From Euglena gracilis (Eukaryota > Euglenida > Euglenophyceae > Euglenales), in the NCBI GenBank assembly GCA_039621445.1, contig CP154954.1:69320670-69384669 (forward strand): 64,000 nucleotides of DNA, in the 5' to 3' direction. A model generated the notes under the pieces. The model made no database searches, was not told the origin of the DNA, and saw only the letters and a program-made list of their open reading frames with translations. Shown piece after piece: positions 31,216-43,422 of the stretch. A program made the position numbers and the translations under genes. Position 1 is the first letter of the stretch, and each line of letters begins with the position of its first letter.

Positions 31216-32185
31216 ATTTGCCTGAAAAAATCAAGCAGGACTTGGGGGGGGGGAGCATCTCCTCCGCCCAGCAGTTGGTTAACAGAACCCACTGGGGAGG
31301 GTCCAGCAAAGGTTGCTGCCTGGTTGCCTGGTTTACATTAAGTAGCGCCACCATGATGTCGAAGCCCAGTGGGGAACGATCAACAGACAAGTTAGGTCTG
31401 GGTTTAACATTAATCTCTGAACCTACTGTAGAGTCATGCTCCAGGGAGGGTTTTCATAAACTGGGGGGAGGCCCCTTAAGTCTGCCGTCAAGGCATCCAC
31501 CAACAAAGCCCCTTCGTTGGGGTATCGACAAATAAATTTGGGGAACTTTTTTTGTTGCCGGGTGTGCAAAACAAGTCCACCTCTTGGGTTGTGTCTTTTT
31601 TGAAAAACTGCAGAATATGATGAAAAGTGTGTAGTTTTAGGGTATAATCCCCTGAGTTTTTCTGCTACCTGGTCAGGGAGTCTGCCCATTGCTCCTGGGT
31701 CGGAACCCAAACCACCTGCAAATTGATTTGTTTTTCTTGACATTGGTACAGAATGGGTTTAAAGATGAAATTTGGGCAGGGCTTTTTCCTACTCATTGTT
31801 AAAAAAAGCTTACAGCTACCTGGCTGTCCTTGTGAAAAACGATTGTTTGTTTCGGCTTTGCTATAGCTTTTACTGTTTCCACTGCCGACATCAACTCTTT
31901 TTGATTGACATGAAGGACATGCAGGTCCCTCCAAAAATCTTGCACCTTTTGGCCAGATTTTTTGTCTAGACCCCCCCCTTCCATTGCCAGCTGCTGCTTT
32001 ATGAGAACAGTTCCTGAGAGGCTTGGGATTGAAATGCTCTGCCCACACCTGGCAGTAAAAATTCTTTCAATTCCAGAATTTGATCTTTGACCCCTTGTGG
32101 AAAGGTTAGGGTGTGGTCCCAACCCCATTTGGTGTGCTGATACACCATTTTGCAAAGTTGATCTGTCGGATCTTGAGAAATGACA
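31216..32185 (-). pseudogene. E2B methyltransferase-like and RNase H remnant
   Basis: LPPVYENPPWSMT (A to E next to NPPW relative to copy A), QWADSLTR and DVGSGNSK. Frame breaks occur at G/C runs. A 3-base difference from copy A lies in the RT thumb near 32170-32285. Confidence 0.75.
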
Positions 32186-32717
32186 TTGAAACTAAAAGCT
32201 CGTGACTTGCCCCACGATATAACTGAGTTTCTTCCAACTCATTCTTTGCGCTTCCAGCACCTTTCCCAACCCTTTTCTTAGGGTTTTTTTGTTTTTCCTG
32301 AGGTCTTTCCAGTTGGCTTTTTTTCAAGTTCATACACTGGCCGAAATGCTTTGTTTCCTGTGTTGGTTGCAGACAGGATTTGAAGTGGTTTATTCTGAAA
32401 CCTGCCAGGAAGTGATCTTCTTTCAATTCTGCCAAATGCTGGTTGCTGTCTTTTTGCTGGCTAACAACAAAATGTCGTCCAGGTAGATGAAAACTCCATA
32501 TCCTTCCTTTCTCCATTTTCTTTCTCAGACATCCATGAGCGTCATAAATTTTCGTCGCAGGCTTCTTAAACCAAACCATGCAGCTTGAAACTGCCGAGTT
32601 CCCGCCCCCACTTGCATGCAAACATGTTTTTCTAGGCTGCTGTGCACCTTCAATTGAAAATAAGCATCTTTCAGATCAATTTTTCTACAGAAACCACCGT
32701 TCCAGTCTGAACTTCTG
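32186..32717 (-). pseudogene. E2B reverse transcriptase remnant
   Basis: KIDLKDAYFQLKVHSSLEKH near 32690-32630 and FIYLDD at about 32473-32490; stops at gaacttctgg where the insert begins. Confidence 0.8.
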
Positions 32718-33524
32718 GTTTGAGTGCCCATTCTTGGCCTGGACCCAGTGTCACACTTTTGACCTTTCTGGCATTGAACTTTTCAAAACTTCCAGCGCAG
32801 CACAAACAAACACGGGACTTGTTGGTGGTTCAATCAGTGACCCACGCAATCAGTGTAAGCATTTTGCTTCCTACAGAATAATTGGCATTCTTCAATGGCT
32901 TGCAATCTTGATTTATGAATTGAAGGCTTGGCGAATCCTACACCCCCTTCCTTCAGAACATTCCTTGGAATGTCAATTGGCATTCGCAGGTCAAATTTGT
33001 CAAGTGGAAATTCCAACCTCGCCCTGATCTGCCCCCCCCATGTGCCCGAATTGTCACCCCCCCTGGGCAGTCATCCCTGGGCCCTGGGGGGGGGGCAACA
33101 AAAATGTACCCTGGAGGGGATTTGGGCAATCATGAAAAGGGGATCATGATTTTTGTGCCCAGAATAGGGCAGCCAAAAAAAAGGGAATTGTGGGTAAAAA
33201 TTCTGGGCAAGGCGGAAAATCTTCAGCTCCAAATGTCTTTATCCACTGGTCAGTTATGTGCCCTGCCGTACATCTGTGCCCATGCGGGCAAAACAGAGTA
33301 CCCCCCCCCCTTGTGCCCTGACCCTTCCCCAACTGGGCAATGACATCCATCTCTTTGGTGCCCGCCCTGTTTAAGGGGAAATCTGGGCAAATAAAAAGGG
33401 GAAAACCCAAAATCAAAGTGCCCTGCAGGGCAAATCTCTGCAAATGGTGGCTGGGCAATCACAAATCAAACCAGGAAAATGCTTACACTTAAACTGCAAT
33501 GAAATCACAGCAAACACACATGGT

Positions 33525-34169
33525 TCAGCGCACAGGGAATGGCTGCAGCGGCTCCTCCTTCTTCCTCTTCTTAGATTGTAATATTCTGATTCGTCTTTCC
33601 TTTGATGTCTCCTTTTGTTTCATCTTGTCTTCAGATTGATTCCTTTCTTCTTCAGCAGCTTGCAGAGCAACTTCCACTCTTGGAATGATTGCAATCTCCT
33701 CCACTTCAGCCGCCTGAACACCAACATATTGTACAGATGTAATTGCAATGACAGGGCTCTTCTGATGCTGCAGAACTTCCAAAGCCCAGAAAACATACTC
33801 TTGGGACACAGGATGTACATGATGATCAGCTTCACCTTCAACCACAGTCCTTGGACAGCAGTGGACCCCAATCTGTCCACACCTGCAGCTGCTGGATTGC
33901 ATCTTCTGTACCCATTCTGTCATGGATGTGGTCCGTCTTCCCAGTCCATCCTTCAGCATCTTTCTGGACACTTCCTCAATGACAACTGTGCTGAACAAGC
34001 CCGGGAGCTGACTGATTGTACAGGGTATACACTGATTGTTTGAGTGCCCATTCTTGGCTTGGACCCAGTGTCTCACTTTTGACCTTTCTGGGATTGAACG
34101 TTTCAAAACTTCCAGCACAGCACAAACAAAGGCACGACTTCTTTGAGATTCAATCGGTGACCCACGCAA
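33525..34169 (-). CDS. Hypothetical 214-codon frame, copy B
   Basis: Same frame as 6275-6919 and again without an ATG at its start. Differences from copy A are Leu/Pro, Pro/Thr and Ser/Arg; I saw no silent change. No recognised domain; basic C-terminus. Confidence 0.25.
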   Translation of the reverse strand: MRGSPIESQRSRAFVCAVLEVLKRSIPERSKVRHWVQAKNGHSNNQCIPCTISQLPGLFSTVVIEEVSRKMLKDGLGRRTTSMTEWVQKMQSSSCRCGQIGVHCCPRTVVEGEADHHVHPVSQEYVFWALEVLQHQKSPVIAITSVQYVGVQAAEVEEIAIIPRVEVALQAAEEERNQSEDKMKQKETSKERRIRILQSKKRKKEEPLQPFPVR

Positions 34170-34226
34170 TCAGTGTAAGCATTTTGCTCCCAAAAAAAAT
34201 AGACACTCAAAGAGTGAAAGAAGGGG

Positions 34227-34570
34227 GGTGATAGCGGACAGCAAAAGATTCCAGAATCTGTGATTGCAATCTTAAATTGGGCATGGCCAGAAAAGAGATT
34301 CCTACCAGTGAAATTCTACTTTCTGTTTTTCACAGTGGCATGGCAAACAGTGCATCACTTTGCAGCAGTTGTATCTGGCGAGTTCTTGGATTGCTGTGTT
34401 GGGAAGTCTCGAAGGGATTTGGAAAAGTCAAGTTCAAGGTTCAAGTTTGACAGATTGCCATCTGAGATTTGTGAAAAGGGCTTTCCCAGGTTGCTTGCCC
34501 TGGGGGCCATGGCACAGGTGGTGGGGAAAGCTGAGGTGTGTTTTCAGGCAAGTACCCCCCCTGAAGCCTA
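34227..34570 (+). repeat. Hybrid R2 repeat, scar of an 844-bp deletion
   Basis: Its left part carries the R2a variants (ggcgagttc, gacagattg, ctttccc) and its right part the R2b variants (cccccctgaagcc). The switch lies between 34484 and about 34559, so the two repeats recombined there and the intervening DNA was lost. Confidence 0.85.
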
Positions 34571-34572
34571 CA

Positions 34573-34646
34573 CTGGGGGTTGATATTGCAGACTTAGCTG
34601 TCGACAATCTGAAATGAGTCTTTCCTTTGCATGTTCTCCAGTTTTC
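34573..34646 (-). pseudogene. Detached RT fragment of E2B
   Basis: KERLISDCRQLSLQ on the minus strand, as at 8167-8240. Confidence 0.75.
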
Positions 34647-35125
34647 CGACGATGGTGTTTTTGCCCAGGTTTCACTCCCCGGTGGCCGTGAGGGGATACC
34701 GGCGAGATGAGTGGTTGGCGCGATGGGCTCTGTTGAGAGGGGTAGGTACGACGTTTTCCTGGGGACCGAGGGCCCTCCTTTTGGGGAGTGGTTTGAGACC
34801 CTTCCTTATGGTTGAACCCGAGCACCTTTGGATTGCAGCTTCTTGTCTTGCATCATTACCAGCAGCCCAAATACCCAAACACCCATTTTCTGAAGTATGA
34901 TACTCTTTTTTGAAGTCCTTGATTGACCTTGGACCTTTTGGCTCCAGCGCTTTAAAAGCCTTAAAATATTTTAATTTTATACCTTCTTCACAGTGCAGCA
35001 CCACACAGTTGAAAACACATTGGTAAGAAAGAGGGAGCCTACAACAGAGTGAAAACAGTTCGGAGGATTTTACAGGCAGAAAATTATCAGTTAGGCAAGT
35101 AATAACAGAGCGCTGAACCCGGAAG
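34647..35125. other. No gene recognised
   Basis: Copy of 8241-8719; nothing identifiable. Confidence 0.6.
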
Positions 35126-35926
35126 GTGTTGCAGCAGCAGAGGTCAGCCAAAACTCCCCTTCCTCAACTTTGCCTCCGCCTACCTGGCCTGGCAGCTGCC
35201 TCTCTCGCCCTGGTGGTGCTCACCGTGGTGGGTGGTCTAGTCTGGGTTCGGTTGCCCCCATCCTTTGGAGCTGCTCCCCCCACCCGAGTTGTTAGCGGCC
35301 CCCCTGGGCTGCTTTTCGTCCCCCTTACCCCTTTTGCGCTCTTGAGTGCCCACCCCCCGGATCTGGGAGGCCCCCTGGCGGCCTTTCTCTTTGCCGGCCT
35401 CCATGGGCCGTGCTTCCCCCCCCCCCCAGTGTCGTGGGCAGTCCCCCTCGGCCGCTTTTCGGCCACCCCACCCCCCAGGCCTTGGGTCCCCTCCCCGACC
35501 CAAGAGGGAGGGGAGGGGACCTCTCCTCTCCCTCTCCCGTCCCCTCCTCCAGGTCTGGACGGCCCCCTGGTCGCTTTTTTTACCGGCCCCACCTGGGCAG
35601 TGCTTTCCTCCCACCCCGCCCCGCCCGGGTGGTCTTGGGGGGCCCCCCTGGGCTGTTCTTGGGTCCCCTCCCCCCACCCCTGCCTTCGGGACCAGGGAGG
35701 GGTGGGCTGGGTGAGCCCAGCCCACCCCTCCCGGAAACGGTTACTCCCGCGGTTTTCCACCCCCCCGCCGTTCCGCTTTGAGAAGTTTGAGAAGATCAAG
35801 AAGCGCAAGCCTATTCCGCCAACAGCCGACATCTCACCGCTAACTAAATCGCCACCAAAAAACCGTGAACAAAAACCCAGCAAACAACTGCAGTCTCACC
35901 ACCGCCTTGGTGCTCGTTATCCCTGA
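35126..35926 (+). other. C-rich block with long open frames, copy B
   Basis: Counterpart of 8720-9523; a 266-codon frame, one residue shorter because a C run has lost 3 bp. Frame retention over a 3-bp change could be chance, given few stop codons. Confidence 0.4.
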
Positions 35927-36107
35927 CTACTTCCTGTGCCACCTTGCTCCCCAGGGTTCGAACATACCGTGGGCTGATAAGAAATGCGTCCTGCATCTGA
36001 AAAAGTAAAAATAAAAAGAGGATCTCCCGTACCCGGATGATTTTTAAGGCGGTTCCGACACACCCGGCGGAGGGAGGGTGCCTGCCAGGGCAGGCGCTGC
36101 AAGGCAC

Positions 36108-36539
36108 TCAGAGCTGACCCTCCCGGAGGGGGTAGGGCACCATTGGCAAAAGTGCCTGGGTATCCATAAGGGCCATTAAATTGGACCTTCTTTGGCCCAG
36201 AGTGGCAGCTAATTGCCTTTTTGACACATAAACTTTTTGGAGAACAGCTCCCAATTTGGGATTTTTTTTTCTTGGGGGGACCTGCAGCTTTCCCTCTCGG
36301 CAGTTTAATTCAAATTCAAGATGATTTACAACTTGGATTGAATGCAGGGTAGACTTTTTTACCTTAATTTTGAATCCTGATCTGATTAACTCCCTGACCA
36401 CTGTGTTCAGGTGACTTTGCGAGATGTTTGGTGATGTGGAAATTAGTCGTCCTAAGCTCTTAAGAAGCTTGCGCTTCTGACCCTCACCGGAACACATCGA
36501 CCTGTCAGAACAAACCCAGAAAAAGCTGTCCAAAAAGGC
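36108..36539 (-). pseudogene. E3B RT connection-region fragment
   Basis: SHLNTVVRELIRSGFKIKVK and NHLEFELN as in copy A, with a single residue change in the flanking non-homologous part. Confidence 0.8.
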
Positions 36540-36552
36540 TCATTTTGGGCTC

Positions 36553-37753
36553 AGAAACACGTGCTCAGCCAAAATTCGGCTAGACATCATTGGTCATGGT
36601 TGGCCATAATGGGTCATGATGGTCATCGTTTGTCATGATACTGATCCGTTGTCCTGATGGCCATCATTAGTCATGATGGTCATCATTGGTCATAATGGTC
36701 ATCATGGGTCATGCTGGACATCCGGGGTCATTTTGGCCATCACTGGTCGTGATGGTAATCATGGGTGATGACCAAAATTGGGCTAGCCATCACTGGTCAT
36801 GATGAACATTATGGGTCAAGATGGTCATCACTGGTCGTGACAGTCGTCCAGGGTCCTGATGGCCAGCATTGGTCATGATGGTCATCATTGTCATGATGGT
36901 CGTCATGGGTAATGCTGCTCATCCGGGGTCATGATTGCCATGGATGGTCATGATGGTCGTTATTGGTCAGGATGGTCATCATGGGGCATGATGGTCATCC
37001 GTGTGCACAATGGTCATCATTGGTCATATTGAACGTCATGCGTCATGATGGTCATCTGGGGTCATGGTCATGATGGCCATTATTGGTCATGGTGGCCATT
37101 ATGGGTCATGATGGTCATCCGGGGTCCTGATGACCATTATTGGTCATGATAGTCATCATTGGTCATGATGGTCGTCATGGGTCACGATGGTCATCACTGG
37201 TCATGATGGTCATCTTGGGTCATTATGGTCAACCGGGTCCATAATGGTCATCATGGGTCATGATGGTAAACCGGGGTCATGATGGCCATCATGCGTCATG
37301 ATGGTCATCCGGGGTCCTGACGGCCAACATTGGTCATGATGGTCAACATTGGTCATAATAGTCATCCGGGGTCATGATGGTCAGCAGGGGTCCTGATGGT
37401 CATCATTGGTCATGATGGTCATCATGGGTCATGACGGTCATCATTGGTCATGTTGATCATCATGGGTCATGATGGTCATCACTGGTCATGATGGTCATCC
37501 GTGGTGATGATGGTCGTCATGGGTCATGATGGTCGTCTGGGGTCATGATCACCATCATGGGTCACGACAGTAATCATGGGTCATGATGGTCATCCAGGTT
37601 CCTGATAGACATCGTTGGTCATGATGGTCATCCGGGTCATGATGGTCACCATGGGTCATGATGGTCATCATGGGTCATGATGGTCATCATGGGTCATGAT
37701 TGCCATCATTGGTCATTGTGGACACCACTGCTCATGATGGTCCTCTGGGGTCA
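36553..37753. repeat. 19-bp-unit minisatellite, copy B
   Basis: Nearly base-for-base the same array as 10150-11350, with point differences only (for example ggttatccg against ggtcatccg). Equal length argues for recent duplication, because such arrays normally change copy number quickly. Confidence 0.95.
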
Positions 37754-37862
37754 TCTGGGGAGATGGGAGTTCGGGGGGGTTTGCCTAGGTGTAAACTTCG
37801 CTCGTACCCATGAAGAGATCAGAGCTCAGCGACCCCCCTTACACATACCCCTTTTCCACACA

Positions 37863-38171
37863 GCTAACCCATTTTCTTCCAGTTTTCGAATATCTTAACA
37901 ACTACTGACATGAAAGTTGGTGGCATTATGTATAGGCAAAAATAGCGTGCTTGGAATTACCCACCTGATGACTGATCCATTCTGGTCCCACACCTGATTA
38001 CTTAAAAATGGCCTTAGAGCCTGCCTCACTGGAATGTGGAAGTATAAATCCTTTAAATCTATTTTTTGTTGCCTAGTTGCCTTTTTCCAGTGCTGAAAAA
38101 AATGCTAGATGTGGTCCATCTTGAAGTGTTATAGTTGAAATCTTTGACTTAAGTCCCTGCACTCGCTGACC
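37863..38171 (-). pseudogene. E3B RT palm fragment
   Basis: Same as 11460-11768; one C/T difference seen (cacacctgatt). Confidence 0.7.
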
Positions 38172-38516
38172 TTAATTCCATCTTTTCCACTTTTGTTGGG
38201 ATTGGTTTATGGCGGTTGGGCTCCGTTGTGGGACTTGCCTGTGGCATTCACTTGGAGTCTTCTGTCCCAGCTTGATGATTGAGGAGGCACCAATGCTCAC
38301 GTTTTTCTGCCTGTAGTGGGCTGGGGGATCATTCTCCTTTCTGGTCTTTCTGGCCACTTGTGTCCATATGCCGTTGCCGTCACTGTGGGCGGAGGGATTT
38401 GCTTTGGAAATTTCTGGGGTGGGGTCTTGGGCGATTGGCGGCCACGGTTCGCCACGTTTTGACCACATTCCCAGGCTCTCAAGCTGCTGCTCAACTACGC
38501 TCCACACCGACAGCAC
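38172..38516 (-). pseudogene. E3B ORF1 (gag-like) fragment
   Basis: 114 codons, with SDGNGIWTQVARK; one residue differs from copy A (V to I near the C-terminus). Confidence 0.55.
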
Positions 38517-38786
38517 TGTTCAGGGTTCATTGAAGTCAAAAGTGCCGTTTGATAAAATGACTTCTCAATTCATATTGACGTATTCTCTTGGTTTCTTTCT
38601 TCGTGAACTCACTTCATTTCTTCTGCTTGTCGAAGACCAAAGTAAGAATCTTCAAACTCGGGCAAAAAAGGCAAGGGGGGACGTCTCTCCCAGCACAACC
38701 AACAATCGCACAGCACCAACAGCGAGCAAGGCATGGCCTCATAATGTCCAAGTGTGGTTCCCGAGGTGTCCCCGAGTTTGAACAAC

Positions 38787-38908
38787 GACACCTCGGGCTC
38801 CGCACTTTGCCATTGTGAGGCCATGCATTGCTCGCCGGCTTACAATGTCTTTGTGCTTTGCCCTCGGTGTCGCTTCCTCCCTTCTCGGTCTGCCTCGAGG
38901 GAGTACGA
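38787..38908 (+). mobile_element. 122-bp terminal-only miniature, copy B
   Basis: Same structure as 12384-12505, with substitutions (catgcattgc for catgccttgc; ggtgtcgctt for ggtgtccctt). Confidence 0.75.
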
Positions 38909-39247
38909 GTTTATCGCACGCCCATGAACCGGGGAGTATGCGGCACCGGGCCAAAATCGAGAGACACCTCGGGCTACGCACTTTGCCATTGTGAGGCCAT
39001 GCCTTGCTCGCCGGCGGTTTGTTGTGTGATTGTTCGCTGCGCTGGGTTAGGAGGTCCCGCTTAGTGCCTTTTTTCGCCGGAGTTGGCTGATTCTTAACTT
39101 GCCCTTCGACACCCAGAAGAAAGGAACAGAGTCAACGAACGAAGAAGAACCAAGAAAAGAAGTCAGTATCAATTCAATATCCAGAAGGACACGAACCAGA
39201 AGAATATCAACTCAAAATTCAATTATCAAATTTCAAGTTTGACTTCA

Positions 39248-39421
39248 ATGAGCAATGCAGTTGAGAAGAAATTGGAATTTCATGGCCGCGGACGTGTTGG
39301 AGCAGAGGCCGCAGCAGCAGCTGGAGAACTTGGAGATGCGGTCGACACGTGGCAAACCGTGGCCGTTTCTTCCCACCCAGACCCCCACCCCAGAAGTTTC
39401 CCACAAAAACCCCCCCAGTGA
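39248..39421 (+). pseudogene. E4B ORF1, frameshifted
   Basis: ATG 39248 with the second ATG at 39255. The extra T near 39366 breaks ORF1 before the SDGHGPW motif (ends SFPQKPPQ), and the same base breaks pol, so both products are lost in this copy. Confidence 0.6.
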
Positions 39422-39488
39422 CGGCCACGGTCCTTGGACCACTGTGGCCAGAAAACAGAAGTAAGCCCAAGCCCTCAGTGGGCAAAGG

Positions 39489-41864
39489 ATGGGCCATGGA
39501 GGCCCAAAATACTTCAGTATTGGACATCCAAAGCCCACAAATCAGGGGCTTTTCCCCCAAGCCTGTACACCATTTGGCCAAAGGCTGGAGAGATGGAATC
39601 AAGGCCAAGGAGGTCAACATTACAGGGGCCACGGGGACCATTTTTACAAGCAAATCCCCTCAGGTAGGTGCAGAAAAGGTCTGTCAACCCCCCCCAATTC
39701 ATCTAACACAACAACCCCTCTCAAGGGGAAAAGATGGGGCCACAGAAGCCCCCCCAGATTTCCAGTGGGGTTGGAGGCCAAGAAGCAATCAAGGCCTGGA
39801 AGACCAACAGATGGATTATGGAAGAAGATTTATACATGGAGGTCTTGGAGCCCAGCGGGGTGGATCCACAGTGGCCACCAAGAAGCTATGGGACATCATC
39901 CCCAACCAGCAGGGTGGACCCACAGTGGCCACCAAGAAGCTAAGAAAGCTGCTGGAGAACTCCCCCGAGGGACCCACAGAGGCCCTCTGCCAAAAAGGGG
40001 GGAAAAAGGGACCCACAGTGGCCCTTTTAATGACTCAGCCTCAGCAGGAAAAGAGACCCACAGTGGCCCTTTTGGAGGGAGGGGCAGGAGCCCCTCCAAC
40101 ATTTATTTCTCAAGTCCCGATTGTTCAGTCAAAGGGGGGACCCACAGAGGCCCCCCTATGGTATGTCAACCAACCAGATCATCATGGAGAAGACCAGATA
40201 GGCAAAACAGGGGCATTAAGCCCTATGATATGTCATCCAACAACAAGATCCTCCAGACTGGTGATCAGAGAGGGAGAGAATGCATGCACATCCCCCCAGA
40301 AAAAAATTACTTTTCCAAGGGCCCAAACCCTAGGGGACCTAGGGGTGCAATGTCCAACACCCCCAGCCCAGCCCCCCAAAGCCTTCTTATCCAGAAAACA
40401 ACTTCAATGGAGGAAATAAAGGGAGACACCCCCCTCCATCAAAGGTTGCAAAAAAACCAAAAATGTCCATCACCACCAGCCAAGCCCTCCCAAAACAATC
40501 TTATCCAGGAAATAAATTCCATGGAGGAGAAATGGGGAGACACCCCCCTCCATCAAAGGCTGCAAAGAAGCCTGAAATGGCGGGCAAAAAATGCCCCCCC
40601 AACAACATGTCAGCTCATCAGGGATGGCATTCAACCCCCCTGGGTAAACCCACCAAAATTGTCCACCCACCCAAAACCCAGAGCAAATTTGAACCTACCC
40701 CAAGCAGAAAAAATACTGCTGGATTACGAAAAATCTGGATCCGTAAAGAGGGTGAGGGATTCAACCACCCAGCACCTCATCCCCTGGTTTTTGATTTCAA
40801 AACCAGAGGGGGGACAGACCAAATGGAGATTAATAAGCGATTGCAGGGAGCTAAATCAACTGTTCCAAGTGAAACCTTTCAAGCTGGATCACGTCCAGCA
40901 CATTTTCCCTGTGTTGGAAAAAGGCCACTGGGCAGCAAAAATAGACCTAAATGATGCCTACTTCCACATACCAGTGAGCCAAACCCTAAGGCCATTTCTA
41001 AGGCATCAGGTGACGGGGCAGACCTGGGAATTCCAGGCAGGCTGTTTTGGCCTGAATGTAATGCCCCAAATTTTTATGTCAGTAATGAAGACATTCGAAA
41101 AGCTGTGGAGGAAAAAGGAGCATCCAGGTATTCATTTACCTGGACGACATTTTACTGGTAGCCCCAACGCACTATCTCTTACAAAATCACCTGAACACAG
41201 TGTTCAGGGATTTAATCAAATCAGGATGCAAAATCAATGTAAAAAAGTCCACCCTGCAGCCAACACAAATCGTAAATCATCTTGGGTTTCAATTAAACTT
41301 CCAAGAGGGAAAATTGCACGTACCCCTCCAGAAAATAAAAACAGTAAAAAAGGTGCTGGGAAAAATGGTGAAGAAAGATTACATGTCAAAAAGGCAGTTG
41401 GCTGCCATTTTGGGCCAAATAAGATGCAATCTAATGGCCCTGCCCTTTCTAAGGGCCTTTACGGATGCCCTGGCAAATTTTTTGGTGGAAAATTCCACAG
41501 CCCCCTGGGACTAAAAACACCCCATTTCCCAAAGAAAAAAAGACCAATTAAGAGAAATAAAAAAACTACTGGACTCCTGGGCGGGGCAGACCCTTCCCCC
41601 AAATTGCAACCAGGGAGTTGCACTCAGACAGCAGTGCCCATGCATGGGGGGGGGCTGGACATTCGAACAGGCGAAATTGTGCAAGAATTTTGGAGGGAAA
41701 ACTCCATTTTGCACATAAATGTCAAAGAATTAAGTGCAGCAATAAGCACCGTACAAAGCCGAAGCAAACCAGGAGAAACTGTGTCCCTGTCAGTGGAAAA
41801 TCAAGTAATTTACTATTACTTAAAAAGGGGGGGGGCAGAAAAGACCCCTTCAATTCCATGCTAA
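39489..41864 (+). pseudogene. E4B pol, N-terminal region and RT
   Basis: 791-codon frame that enters the RT phase only after the C-run deletion near 40375. It contains the duplicated TPLHQRLQ block, RLISDCRELNQ, KIDLNDAYFHI and CFGLNVMPQIF, but an extra A near 41115 (gaaaaaggagc) shifts the frame just before YLDD. Confidence 0.75.
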
Positions 41865-42361
41865 GACCCTTTTTCAAATGGTGCATGGAACACAACATAA
41901 ACCTGCAAGTAAAGTGGGTGCCTTCAAAGGAATGCCTGGCAGACCCCATAAGCAGGTGGGAAATGGACAGGGGGGATTACTCCCTGGACCCCCAACTTTT
42001 TCAATGGCTGAAGCAGCAGTTCAAAAAATACATCAGCCTAAAAACAGACCTTTTTGCCTCACCAGGCAACAAAAAACTACCACAATTTGTGGCCAGGTGG
42101 CCCCACTGGGATGCCACAGCAGTTGACGCATTGCAATGCCCACTGGACAACATGGGGGGACTTTATGCAAACCCCCCCTGGTCTGTAATTCAAAAGTTTC
42201 TCCCCAGATTAAAAGTGTTTCCACAGGCCAAAGTTTTGATGGTCACCCCCTACTGGGATTCAGCCACATGGTGGCCCCAGTTAGTAAAAATGAAAGTTCC
42301 AGGGACCCCCTGCCTGAAAATCACCCCCTACAAGGGTATGTTCACCAACTGCAGGGGGTAA
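41618..42361 (+). pseudogene. E4B RNase H and methyltransferase-like domains
   Basis: HSDSSAHAWGG, then LADPISR and LYANPPWSVI. The LSVENQ substitution (GAA at 41796-41798) is shared with copy A. TAA after MFTNCRG. Confidence 0.75.
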
Positions 42362-42364
42362 AAA

Positions 42365-43329
42365 ATGCCACCCCCCAGGTGGCCCCTCCTTTGCATGATT
42401 TGCTCAGGCAAATTTTGGAGGGGAATCAAGTACAAAATTCGACCATTAACGATTTACTGGGAAGAAATTCCAGTTTAAAGCCTTATCAAAACGCTTTTAC
42501 GCTTTTATGGGTAATTTTGGACAAAATGGGGGTACCCCCCCCTGAAGCCACCACTGACCAAGTGGTTGACGCTTACTGTTTCAATTTTCAAAGGCCCAGG
42601 CACGCAATGCATACAGTGCTATGCTTTTGATCCCTGGCTTTTGAGGCCTGAAGTTCCATGCCATGTTGGCACCTTATAAAAGGCTTTGGAACCAAAACCT
42701 GGAAAAATATGGTGGATTCTGGGATCCCCTCCCAATCCTGCTGGGGCTGGCACAGTCCCCCCTGCCCTCTTATATGTGTACATTACGTACACAACTCATT
42801 TTCTGTTCACTTATCCTCTGTTTATACAGAAGTTCTGATTGGCACAGGTCCAAAGAACCACCAGTGTGTTGGGGGGGGGGCACCCTACATCAAAATTAAA
42901 CGTAAAGGGCAAAAACTCCACAAGTGGGAGAGAGTTGTCTCTATTCCCCAGTGCCCCCAAGTCAGTCCCTTTCATTTGATGATGTCTTATGTGGCAGCAA
43001 CACGTTTCTTTGTGAAGCCTGGGGTCCCCCTTTTAATTACGTTAAAACACCCCTATAAAGCCATAAAGGCAGATACCATTGCTTCTATAACCAAAAACTT
43101 TTTGGCCCAGCATGGGGTACCCCCTCAGGTTTGGGGACCCCACTCCACCAGAGGAGCAGGAATTGGTTTACTCAAAAAATTGGGCCTTTCTGCCCAAGAA
43201 GTTTGTGAAATTGGTCAATGGAAGGGGGTGGAGGCTTTCACAGCCCATTATCAAAGACTTGGTGCCCAAGGTTCTTTGGAGAATGCCCTGGCCCCCCTTT
43301 TTTCAGTGCACAATCTGGCCTCACAATGA
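42365..43329 (+). pseudogene. E4B tyrosine recombinase
   Basis: Better preserved than A: a 223-codon frame (42658-43329) ends with GPHSTRGAG and AFTAHYQRL followed by a stop at the ICR. The N-terminal half is still shifted near 42570 and 42640. Confidence 0.8.
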
Positions 43330-43422
43330 CAAAGTGCGGAGCCCGAGGTGTCTCGTACTCCCTCGAGGCAAGCCGAAAAGGGAGGAAGGGACACCAAGGG
43401 CGAAGCACAAAGACATTGTGAG
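43316..43422. repeat. E4B internal complementary region
   Basis: Same as 16904-17010; end-to-end joint of the two family 1 termini. Confidence 0.85.

Larger units (their letters stand above)
32718..34572. mobile_element. Insert of unknown origin in the RT of E2B, shortened
   Basis: Same insert as 5463-8166 but 844 bp plus a few bases shorter. It contains R1a (32718-32885), R1b (34037-34200), the 214-codon minus frame and a single hybrid R2. CTGG is again at both edges. Confidence 0.55.
29864..34646 (-). mobile_element. E2B: degraded family 2 DIRS element with nested insert
   Basis: Copy of E2A: ICR 30215-30299, YR, MT/RH, RT to 32717, then a shortened insert (32718-34572) and the detached RT piece (34573-34646). 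Confidence 0.8.
36108..38769 (-). mobile_element. E3B: family 1 DIRS remnant split by a minisatellite
   Basis: Copy of E3A: RT connection fragment, minisatellite, RT palm fragment, ORF1 and left terminus ending at 38769. Confidence 0.8.
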
